From Chlorops oryzae (lineage: Eukaryota > Arthropoda > Insecta > Diptera > Chloropidae), in contig CM035807.1 of the NCBI GenBank assembly GCA_020466095.1, forward strand, positions 97,080,848 to 97,144,847: a stretch of 64,000 nt of DNA, given 5' to 3'. The position numbers and the translations under genes were made by a program. The stretch's first letter is position 1, and the number at the start of each line of letters is the position of its first letter. The notes under the pieces were generated by a model. The model saw only the letters and a list, made by a program, of their open reading frames with translations. It ran no database searches and was not told the origin of the DNA. Shown here in pieces: positions 13,801-25,800 of this stretch.

Positions 13801-16800
13801 TAAGAGGGCGTAGCACAAAAAGTAGGCGTGGCAGCGTTACGAACTTGAACTTTTCCAACTCTGGGGCACAAAAGTAAGCTAAATTCCGAATGTGGGTCCC
13901 ATGGGTTCAAAATTGTGGATTTTAGAAAAACCCGTTTTCTGTTTGAGGGGTTGGGGTGGCTCGATTTCGAAAATTTTTTGGGAATCTCTTAGATCTAGAG
14001 ATAGAAGCGTCCATGCCAAATTTCAAGACCCTAGGGTAACTCCTTCTATGATTTACCAAGAAATGTATGGAGGTAAGCGCTTGAACTCCATACATTTTTG
14101 GTAAATCATAGAAGGAGTTGCGCTAGGGCTTTGAAATTTGGCATGGACGTTTCAATCTCTAGATCTAAGAGATTCCAAAAAATTTGAAATCGAACCACCC
14201 AACCCCCTCAACAGAAAACGGGTTTTTCTAAAATACACAATTTTGAACCCACGGGACCACATTCGGAATTTAGCTTAATGTTGTGCCCCAAAGTGGAAAA
14301 GTTCAACTTCGTAACTTGCCACGCCTACTTTTTGTGCTACGCCCACTCAAAGACCTCTGTCACTTTTTTAAAAAAGACTCAAACACTGATAGCATACAAG
14401 CTGTTGACAAGCTTTCACGTTCGTCTAAGTTCTTACGTCACGAATATCTGATAAAGGACTTTAAGAGGGCGTAGCACAAAAAGTAGGCGTGGCAGCGTTA
14501 CGAACTTGAACTTTTCCAACTCTGGGGCACAAAAGTAAGCTAAATTCGAATGTGGGTCCCATGGGTTCAAAATTGTGGATTTTAGAAAAACCCGTTTTCT
14601 GTTTGAGGGGGTTGGGGTGGCTCGATTTCGAAAATTTTTTGGGAATCTCTTAGATCTAGAGATAGAAGCGTCCATGCCAAATTTCAAGACCCTAGGGTAA
14701 CTCCTTCTATGATTTACCAAGAAATGTATGGAGGTTAAGCGCTTGAACTCCATACATTTCTTGGTAAATCATAGAAGGAGTTGCGCTAGGGCTTTGAAAT
14801 TTGGCATGGACGTTTCAATCTCTAGATCTAAGAGATTCCCAAAAAAATTTTGAAATCGAACCACCCCAACCCCCTCAAACAGAAAACGGGTTTTTCTAAA
14901 ATACACAATTTTGAACCCACGGGACCGACATTCGGAATTTAGCTTAATGTTGTGCCCCAAAGTCGGAAAAGTTCAACTTCGTAACTCTGCCACGCCTACT
15001 TTTTGTGCTACGCCCACTCAAAGACCTCTGTCACTAATTCGTGACGTATGAACCTAGTTCAGATAACATGCATAGCTAAGACTCAAACAACTAGCATAGC
15101 GAATACACAAGCTGTTGACAAGCTTTTTCACGTTCGCGTCTTAAGTCTGCTCTTACGTCACGAATATCTGATAAAGGACTTTAAGAGGGCGTAGCACAAA
15201 AAGTAGGCGTGGCAGCGTTACGAACTTGAACTTTTCCAACTCTGGGGCACAAAAGTAAGCTAAATTCCGAATGTGGGTCCCATGGGTTCAAAATTGTGGA
15301 TTTTAGAAAAACCCGTTTTCTGTTTGAGGGGGTTGGGGTGGATCGATTTCGAAAATTTTTTGGGAATCTCTTAGATCTAGAGATAGAAGCGTCCATGCCA
15401 AATTTCAAGACCCTAGGGTAACTCCTTCTATGATTTACCAAGAAATGTATGGAGGTTAAGCGCTTGAACTCCATACATTTCTTGGTAAATCATAGAAGGA
15501 GTTGCGCTAGGGCTTTGAAATTTGGCATGGACGTTTCAATCTCTAGATCTAAGAGATTCCCAAAAAAATTTTGAAATCGAACCACCCCAACCCCCTCAAA
15601 CAGAAAACGGGTTTTTCTAAAATACACAATTTTGAACCCACGGGACCGACATTCGGAATTTAGCTTAATGTTGTGCCCCAAAGTCGGAAAAGTTCAACTT
15701 CGTAACTCTGCCACGCCTACTTTTTGTGCTACGCCCACTCAAAGACCTCTGTCACTAATTCGTGACGTATGAACCTAGTTCAGATAACATGCATAGCTAA
15801 GACTCAAACAACTAGCATAGCGAATACACAAGCTGTTGACAAGCTTTTTCACGTTCGCGTCTTAAGTCTGCTCTTACGTCACGAATATCTGATAAAGGAC
15901 TTTAAGAGGGCGTAGCACAAAAAGTAGGCGTGGCAGCGTTACGAACTTGAACTTTTCCAACTCTGGGGCACAAAAGTAAGCTAAATTCCGAATGTGGGTC
16001 CCATGGGTTCAAAATTGTGGATTTTAGAAAAACCCGTTTTCTGTTTGAGGGGGTTGGGGTGGTCGATTTCGAAAATTTTTTGGGAATCTCTTAGATCTAG
16101 AGATAGAAGCGTCCATGCCAAATTTCAAGACCCTAGGGTAACTCCTTCTATGATTTACCAAGAAATGTATGGAGGTTAAGCGCTTGAACTCCATACATTT
16201 CTTGGTAAATCATAGAAGGAGTTGCGCTAGGGCTTTGAAATTTGGCATGGACGTTTCAATCTCTAGATCTAAGAGATTCCCAAAAAAATTTTGAAATCGA
16301 ACCACCCCAACCCCCTCAAACAGAAAACGGGTTTTTCTAAAATACACAATTTTGAACCCACGGGACCGACATTCGGAATTTAGCTTAATGTTGTGCCCCA
16401 AAGTCGGAAAAGTTCAACTTCGTAACTCTGCCACGCCTACTTTTTGTGCTACGCCCACTCAAAGACCTCTGTCACTAATTCGTGACGTATGAACCTAGTT
16501 CAGATAACATGCATAGCTAAGACTCAAACAACTAGCATAGCGAATACACAAGCTGTTGACAAGCTTTTTCACGTTCGCGTCTTAAGTCTGCTCTTACGTC
16601 ACGAATATCTGATAAAGGACTTTAAGAGGGCGTAGCACAAAAAGTAGGCGTGGCAGCGTTACGAACTTGAACTTTTCCAACTCTGGGGCACAAAAGTAAG
16701 CTAAATTCCGAATGTGGGTCCCATGGGTTCAAAATTGTGGATTTTAGAAAAACCCGTTTTCTGTTTGAGGGGGTTGGGGTGGTCGATTTCGAAAATTTTT

Positions 16801-19800
16801 TGGGAATCTCTTAGATCTAGAGATAGAAGCGTCCATGCCAAATTTCAAGACCCTAGGGTAACTCCTTCTATGATTTACCAAGAAATGTATGGAGGTTAAG
16901 CGCTTGAACTCCATACATTTCTTGGTAAATCATAGAAGGAGTTGCGCTAGGGCTTTGAAATTTGGCATGGACGTTTCAATCTCTAGATCTAAGAGATTCC
17001 CAAAAAAATTTTGAAATCGAACCACCCCAACCCCCTCAAACAGAAAACGGGTTTTTCTAAAATACACAATTTTGAACCCACGGGACCGACATTCGGAATT
17101 TAGCTTAATGTTGTGCCCCAAAGTCGGAAAAGTTCAACTTCGTAACTCTGCCACGCCTACTTTTTGTGCTACGCCCACTCAAAGACCTCTGTCACTAATT
17201 CGTGACGTATGAACCTAGTTCAGATAACATGCATAGCTAAGACTCAAACAACTAGCATAGCGAATACACAAGCTGTTGACAAGCTTTTTCACGTTCGCGT
17301 CTTAAGTCCTCTTACGTCACGAATATCTGATAAAGGACTTTAAGAGGGCGTAGCACAAAAAGTAGGCGTGGCAGCGTTACGAACTTGAACTTTTCCAACT
17401 CTGGGGCACAAAAGTAAGCTAAATTCCGAATGTGGGTCCCATGGGTTCAAAATTGTGGATTTTAGAAAAACCCGTTTTCTGTTTGAGGGGGTTGGGGTGG
17501 TCGATTTCGAAAATTTTTTGGGAATCTCTTAGATCTAGAGATAGAAGCGTCCATGCCAAATTTCAAGACCCTAGGGTAACTCCTTCTATGATTTACCAAG
17601 AAATGTATGGAGGTTAAGCGCTTGAACCCATACATTTCTTGGTAAACATAGAAGGAGTTGCGCTAGGGCTTTGAAATTTGGCATGGACGTTTCAATCTCT
17701 AGATCTAAGAGATTCCCAAAAAAATTTTGAAATCGAACCACCCCAACCCCCTCAAACAGAAAACGGGTTTTTCTAAAATACACAATTTTGAACCCACGGG
17801 ACCGACATTCGGAATTTAGCTTAATGTTGTGCCCCAAAGTCGGAAAAGTTCAACTTCGTAACTCTGCCACGCCTACTTTTTGTGCTACGCCCACTCAAAG
17901 ACCTCTGTCACTAATTCGTGACGTATGAACCTAGTTCAGATAACATGCATAGCTAAGACTCAAACAACTAGCATAGCGAATACACAAGCTGTTGACAAGC
18001 TTTTTCACGTTCGCGTCTTAAGTCTGCTCTTACGTCACGAATATCTGATAAAGGACTTTAAGAGGGCGTAGCACAAAAAGTAGGCGTGGCAGCGTTACGA
18101 ACTTGAACTTTTCCAACTCTGGGGCACAAAAGTAAGCTAAATTCCGAATGTGGGTCCCATGGGTTCAAAATTGTGGATTTTAGAAAAACCCGTTTTCTGT
18201 TTGAGGGGGTTGGGGTGGATCGATTTCGAAAATTTTTTGGGAATCTCTTAGATCTAGAGATAGAAGCGTCCATGCCAAATTTCAAGACCCTAGGGTAACT
18301 CCTTCTATGATTTACCAAGAAATGTATGGAGGTTAAGCGCTTGAACTCCATACATTTCTTGGTAAATCATAGAAGGAGTTGCGCTAGGGCTTTGAAATTT
18401 GGCATGGACGTTTCAATCTCTAGATCTAAGAGATTCCCAAAAAAATTTTGAAATCGAACCACCCCAACCCCCTCAAACAGAAAACGGGTTTTTCTAAAAT
18501 ACACAATTTTGAACCCACGGGACCGACATTCGGAATTTAGCTTAATGTTGTGCCCCAAAGTCGGAAAAGTTCAACTTCGTAACTCTGCCACGCCTACTTT
18601 TTGTGCTACGCCCACTCAAAGACCTCTGTCACTAATTCGTGACGTATGAACCTAGTTCAGATAACATGCATAGCTAAGACTCAAACAACTAGCATAGCGA
18701 ATACACAAGCTGTTGACAAGCTTTTTCACGTTCGCGTCTTAAGTCTGCTCTTACGTCACGAATATCTGATAAAGGACTTTAAGAGGGCGTAGCACAAAAA
18801 GTAGGCGTGGCAGCGTTACGAACTTGAACTTTTCCAACTCTGGGGCACAAAAGTAAGCTAAATTCCGAATGTGGGTCCCATGGGTTCAAAATTGTGGATT
18901 TTAGAAAAACCCGTTTTCTGTTTGAGGGGGTTGGGGTGGATCGATTTCGAAAATTTTTTGGGAATCTCTTAGATCTAGAGATAGAAGCGTCCATGCCAAA
19001 TTTCAAGACCCTAGGGTAACTCCTTCTATGATTTACCAAGAAATGTATGGAGGTTAAGCGCTTGAACTCCATACATTTCTTGGTAAATCATAGAAGGAGT
19101 TGCGCTAGGGCTTTGAAATTTGGCATGGACGTTTCAATCTCTAGATCTAAGAGATTCCCAAAAAAATTTTGAAATCGAACCACCCCAACCCCCTCAAACA
19201 GAAAACGGGTTTTTCTAAAATACACAATTTTGAACCCACGGGACCGACATTCGGAATTTAGCTTAATGTTGTGCCCCAAAGTCGGAAAAGTTCAACTTCG
19301 TAACTCTGCCACGCCTACTTTTTGTGCTACGCCCACTCAAAGACCTCTGTCACTAATTCGTGACGTATGAACCTAGTTCAGATAACATGCATAGCTAAGA
19401 CTCAAACAACTAGCATAGCGAATACACAAGCTGTTGACAAGCTTTTTCACGTTCGCGTCTTAAGTCTGCTCTTACGTCACGAATATCTGATAAAGGACTT
19501 TAAGAGGGCGTAGCACAAAAAGTAGGCGTGGCAGCGTTACGAACTTGAACTTTTCCAACTCTGGGGCACAAAAGTAAGCTAAATTCCGAATGTGGGTCCC
19601 ATGGGTTCAAAATTGTGGATTTTAGAAAAACCCGTTTTCTGTTTGAGGGGGTTGGGGTGGATCGATTTCGAAAATTTTTTGGGAATCTCTTAGATCTAGA
19701 GATAGAAGCGTCCATGCCAAATTTCAAGACCCTAGGGTAACTCCTTCTATGATTTACCAAAAATGTATGGAGGTTAAGCGCTTGAACTCCATACATTTCT

Positions 19801-22800
19801 TGGTAAATCATAGAAGGAGTTGCCTAGGCTTTGAAATTTGGCATGGACGTTTCAATCTCTAGATCTAAGAGATTCCCAAAAAATTTTGAAATCGAACCAC
19901 CCCAACCCCCTCAACAGAAAACGGGTTTTTCTAAAATACACAATTTTGAACCCACGGGACCGACATTCGGAATTTAGCTTAATGTTGTGCCCCAAAGTCG
20001 GAAAAGTTCAACTTCGTAACTCTGCCACGCCTACTTTTTGTGCTACGCCCACTCAAAGACCTCTGTCACTAATTCGTGACGTATGAACCTAGTTCAGATA
20101 ACATGCATAGCTAAGACTCAAACAACTAGCATAGCGAATACACAAGCTGTTGACAAGCTTTTTCACGTTCGCGTCTTAAGTCTGCTCTTACGTCACGAAT
20201 ATCTGATAAAGGACTTTAAGAGGGCGTAGCACAAAAAGTAGGCGTGGCAGCGTTACGAACTTGAACTTTTCCAACTCTGGGGCACAAAAGTAAGCTAAAT
20301 TCCGAATGTGGGTCCCATGGGTTCAAAATTGTGGATTTTAGAAAAACCCGTTTTCTGTTTGAGGGGGTTGGGGTGGTCGATTTCGAAAATTTTTTGGGAA
20401 TCTCTTAGATCTAGAGATAGAAGCGTCCATGCCAAATTTCAAGACCCTAGGGTAACTCCTTCTATGATTTACCAAGAAATGTATGGAGGTTAAGCGCTTG
20501 AACTCCATACATTTCTTGGTAAATCATAGAAGGAGTTGCGCTAGGGCTTTGAAATTTGGCATGGACGTTTCAATCTCTAGATCTAAGAGATTCCCAAAAA
20601 AATTTTGAAATCGAACCACCCCAACCCCCTCAAACAGAAAACGGGTTTTTCTAAAATACACAATTTTGAACCCACGGGACCGACATTCGGAATTTAGCTT
20701 AATGTTGTGCCCCAAAGTCGGAAAAGTTCAACTTCGTAACTCTGCCACGCCTACTTTTTGTGCTACGCCCACTCAAAGACCTCTGTCACTAATTCGTGAC
20801 GTATGAACCTAGTTCAGATAACATGCATAGCTAAGACTCAAACAACTAGCATAGCGAATACACAAGCTGTTGACAAGCTTTTTCACGTTCGCGTCTTAAG
20901 TCTGCTCTTACGTCACGAATATCTGATAAAGGACTTTAAGAGGGCGTAGCACAAAAAGTAGGCGTGGCAGCGTTACGAACTTGAACTTTTCCAACTCTGG
21001 GGCACAAAAGTAAGCTAAATTCCGAATGTGGGTCCCATGGGTTCAAAATTGTGGATTTTAGAAAAACCCGTTTTCTGTTTGAGGGGGTTGGGGTGGATCG
21101 ATTTCGAAAATTTTTTGGGAATCTCTTAGATCTAGAGATAGAAGCGTCCATGCCAAATTTCAAGACCCTAGGGTAACTCCTTCTATGATTTACCAAGAAA
21201 TGTATGGAGGTTAAGCGCTTGAACTCCATACATTTCTTGGTAAATCATAGAAGGAGTTGCGCTAGGGCTTTGAAATTTGGCATGGACGTTTCAATCTCTA
21301 GATCTAAGAGATTCCCAAAAAAATTTTGAAATCGAACCACCCCAACCCCCTCAAACAGAAAACGGGTTTTTCTAAAATACACAATTTTGAACCCACGGGA
21401 CCGACATTCGGAATTTAGCTTAATGTTGTGCCCCAAAGTCGGAAAAGTTCAACTTCGTAACTCTGCCACGCCTACTTTTTGTGCTACGCCCACTCAAAGA
21501 CCTCTGTCACTAATTCGTGACGTATGAACCTAGTTCAGATAACATGCATAGCTAAGACTCAAACAACTAGCATAGCGAATACACAAGCTGTTGACAAGCT
21601 TTTTCACGTTCGCGTCTTAAGTCTGCTCTTACGTCACGAATATCTGATAAAGGACTTTAAGAGGGCGTAGCACAAAAAGTAGGCGTGGCAGCGTTACGAA
21701 CTTGAACTTTTCCAACTCTGGGGCACAAAAGTAAGCTAAATTCCGAATGTGGGTCCCATGGGTTCAAAATTGTGGATTTTAGAAAAACCCGTTTTCTGTT
21801 TGAGGGGGTTGGGGTGGATCGATTTCGAAAATTTTTTGGGAATCTCTTAGATCTAGAGATAGAAGCGTCCATGCCAAATTTCAAGACCCTAGGGTAACTC
21901 CTTCTATGATTTACCAAGAAATGTATGGAGGTTAAGCGCTTGAACTCCATACATTTCTTGGTAAATCATAGAAGGAGTTGCGCTAGGGCTTTGAAATTTG
22001 GCATGGACGTTTCAATCTCTAGATCTAAGAGATTCCCAAAAAAATTTTGAAATCGAACCACCCCAACCCCCTCAAACAGAAAACGGGTTTTTCTAAAATA
22101 CACAATTTTGAACCCACGGGACCGACATTCGGAATTTAGCTTAATGTTGTGCCCCAAAGTGGAAAAGTTCAACTTCGTAACTCTGCCACGCCTACTTTTT
22201 GTGCTACGCCCACTCAAAGACCTCTGTCACTAATTCGTGACGTATGAACCTAGTTCAGATAACATGCATAGCTAAGACTCAAACAACTAGCATAGCGAAT
22301 ACACAAGCTGTTGACAAGCTTTTTCACGTTCGCGTCTTAAGTCTGCTCTTACGTCACGAATATCTGATAAAGGACTTTAAGAGGGCGTAGCACAAAAAGT
22401 AGGCGTGGCAGCGTTACGAACTTGAACTTTTCCAACTCTGGGGCACAAAAGTAAGCTAAATTCCGAATGTGGGTCCCATGGGTTCAAAATTGTGGATTTT
22501 AGAAAAACCCGTTTTCTGTTTGAGGGGGTTGGGGTGGTCGATTTCGAAAATTTTTTGGGAATCTCTTAGATCTAGAGATAGAAGCGTCCATGCCAAATTT
22601 CAAGACCCTAGGGTAACTCCTTCTATGATTTACCAAGAAATGTATGGAGGTTAAGCGCTTGAACTCCATACATTTCTTGGTAAATCATAGAAGGAGTTGC
22701 GCTAGGCTTTGAAATTTGGCATGGACGTTTCAATCTCTAGATCTAAGAGATTCCCAAAAAAATTTTGAAATCGAACCACCCCAACCCCCTCAAACAGAAA

Positions 22801-25800
22801 ACGGGCTTTTTTAAAATACACAATTTTGAACCCACGGGACCGACATTCGGAATTTAGCTTAATGTTGTGCCCCAAAGTCGGAAAAGTTCAACTTCGTAAC
22901 TCTGCCACGCCTACTTTTTGTGCTACGCCCACTCAAAGACCTCTGTCACTAATTCGTGACGTATGAACCTAGTTCAGATAACATGCATAGCTAAGACTCA
23001 AACAACTGGCATAGCGAATACACAAGCTGTTGACAAGCTGTTTTCACGTTCGCGTCTTTGCTCTATCTCGCTATCTGTGGAGACTCAAAAGATAGCATAC
23101 TAACAGGCGAAGTTTCAGAAAAGACTATCAGCGCGATTCTAAATATTCCTGCGGATATGAAAAAAATGCTCCCATTCTTTTTCACAATAGGAAAATGAAT
23201 ATGTATAAACAAATCAAGCATTTTGAAGCAAAGGTCATCAGATCACATCACATTTCATGTCACAGCAGGGCAAATAAACTCCGAAAATCGAGGAGAACTC
23301 GCAAAAATTTCCCATTTTTCACAACTGCGAAGCACATTCCTCCAAAAGTACAAGCTTTATTTTCTTGAAAAATGCCTCATTTGATAGATAGTGATATTGG
23401 CTTTGATACGCAACCAACCATAATAAGTTCCTAAAGCGATAATAACTATTTTTTTCCATAAAAGTTAAACAATTGAAGACAAAACCACTGTAAACTAGTG
23501 TAATCAAACACAATGAAATATATAGGATTTTGTAAAATGAGACCCTCATACTAGTACTTCTACTCATTCATAGACGTGCTCTTTGGTGAGCTTATAAGAA
23601 GTTTTATTGATTTTTCTGCAATGATTGCAAAGCTCTATTTTTTTTTTTTTTTGCTTTTTCTTTTTCAATGTCATTTACTTGCGCTCTCAGTTCGCCAACT
23701 GAATCATAACTAAATATAAGGCTCTAAATACCAAGACCTATGTGTTTAAAACCGTGGGTGTAAAATATACTGTTGCGCTAACCATAAGACACACGTTGGC
23801 ACGCTAAACAAAAATTCCTTTTTCGCCGTTTTTCAATTTTCATATTTTCCTGTTGGTTTAAGCTTTGACCTTAACACAATAATAACGAACCGTTTGTTTT
23901 TTTTTTTTACTTTTTTCCTTCCCTTTTGTTCTGCGCGAACAAGTTTGCCATTTCCGCTCAATGCGTAGAAACATTAAAAAAAAAAAAGACCCGAAGTGAG
24001 TTCCAGAGGTGTACTTATTTTTGGCCTTTTCTTCTATTCTCAATAGTTATGCCTTCGCGAAATGCCATTCTCATTTATTCGGGTTTGCCAGTTTCTCTAA
24101 ATGTGGAATATCCGGCTGTTCCGCACCTCATAATAATGGATTTTGACTTTCCATTTCCTTTTCGACGTACGTGACTCGTGCGTGGCTATATGGTCAACCA
24201 TAGGAGGCTATGTAGGCGCGCCGCCGTACAGAATATTTCAAGAGCGAATTTCATTCACTCGTCATGTCAACATAATTTCCCTCAATAGCTACTTATTTTA
24301 AACAATGCCATAATTTTGGTGAAATTTTGACGCCAACACACAAAAAAACAAATAAATAAATAAAAATAAAACATTAAACGAGGACTTTAAAGAGCAGAGA
24401 AATATTATCTCATATTAATGACAAAAAGCGAATAATATCGTCATTGTCAGCCATTGGTCTTGAAATGCCCTTGACGCGAACATAAGTGCAAATGTACAAA
24501 AATTCTGCAGCGGCGAACATTTCCACACATGCAATTATTTGTTGTATCTAGTCCGACTGAAAGAGCCTAAAAACTTAATGACTTCCATCATGAAATTCAA
24601 AGGAAAATAAAAAGAAAATATTTATTTTTGTCGGCACGATGTCAGGAAATACGAACACGAATAACATAGAGACACACAACAAAAAAGAAATATTTTTTTC
24701 GCGTGTTCAGTCTGCATGTGAACAGCAGACAACATGAAAATTCCTGCAGAATTGTCAACAGTGTATGTATGGGAAAAAAATATTTACTCTATGCAGGCTG
24801 AAAGTGAATATTTACCATTGAATTAAATTGGAAGAAAGTAATTAATGTCTTTTTTTTTTCAATGTTAAAGTGATGTAAAAAAAAAAAAAAAGTTTTTCTC
24901 TTTTTGAATTATTTCAACGGCAGAATGAGTCATAGGCCTCTAGAGGAAGAAATAATAATTTCGAAGCCTGGAAGTAGAAAATATTTTGCTTTAGACTCAT
25001 GAACTTAACTCAATGACAGCCGCTGTACCTGAACAGATTCCCGAATCTAAAATAGCCTTTCATTTTATAATCGATTTTTAAGCACTTTCCTGAACAGTTC
25101 CGTCTTAAAAAAAAAGGTGCAAAAATTACTGGCAATGTACCCGGTTCTCTAAATTCATCAAGGCTTTTGCCTCGGCTTTTAGTCTTATAGTCTTCAACAT
25201 AGTTTAATACAAATATAAAACTCAGTTTGCTTTCACAAAATGAAGCGATTTAAGCCGACCAATAACGTCACATAGCTGACGTGGTCGAAGTGGCTAGGAC
25301 GCTGGTAAAGATGCCTGATGATGAACTCGTAGCTGGGTTTGAAATCTATCGCATCAGCTTTCCACGTTCCACTTTCACCAATCAGAAAAAAGATTTTTTC
25401 GACTGCCAAAAAGTAAAATAATGATTTTATAAAAGAAATTGTTGAACCCGAAACCTAAAAAATAGAAATACAAATATAATAAAATAATTTTTGAAAAATT
25501 CAAATATACTGAAGGCATTTGATTGAGTTAATCTGACATGAAGACTTAAAGAATATATTCGACAATTTAAACTTTCGAAATTCTTAAACCGAGTTTCGAA
25601 TTTATATTCTTCAAACGGGTTTAACTCAATCAAATCCCTTTGCTTTTTTCGAACTTTTCCAAAATGTTTCTATAAAATTAATAAACCTACTTTAAACTCT
25701 CCTGAACTTTAAACATTTTCCCCCTTATTCATAATCAAATTTTAAATTTAAAACATTGTTTAAATTCAATTTTTGTATGGAAATCTGACATTTAAACAAT

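Larger units (their letters stand above)
12532..23488. mobile_element. Giant inverted-repeat element filled with tandem 720-bp palindromes (foldback-like or hairpin-RNA locus)
   Basis: The outer segments 12532-12960 and 23060-23488 are inverted copies of each other, starting near TGGTTTTG on the left and ending near CAAAACCA on the right. Between them lies first a near-perfect palindrome centred at about 13360 (core GTTCAAGCGCTTGAAC). Then come 13 tandem palindromic units of about 720 bp with centres near 14079, 14735, 15457, 16177, 16897, 17617, 18336, 19057, 19777, 20497, 21216, 21936 and 22657. No transposase ORF is present. The ORFs of 61-106 codons in the arms recur only because the DNA repeats, and they run on both strands. 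The outermost arms share variants absent from the inner units (GCCAGTTG on the left and its complement on the right, versus CTAGC inside), so they belong together as termini. No clear target-site duplication was found. Confidence 0.85.

Noticed and set aside
13325..22654. Repeated ORFs of 61-106 codons on both strands of the array (for example starting MGHNIKLNSECRSRG or MEFKRLTSIHF)
   Set aside because: They recur only because the DNA repeats, exist in both orientations, differ in length with single indels and resemble no protein. No selection on reading frame is visible.
13770..23040. Array considered as a CRISPR-like array or satellite DNA
   Set aside because: Units of 720 bp with internal dyad symmetry and no spacers are not CRISPR. 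A simple satellite does not explain the palindromic units or the unique inverted termini.
12488..23560. Target-site duplication for the whole 11-kb element
   Set aside because: Flanks outside TGGTTTTG and CAAAACCA were compared for 4-10 bp repeats and none was convincing, so the insertion mechanism is left open.
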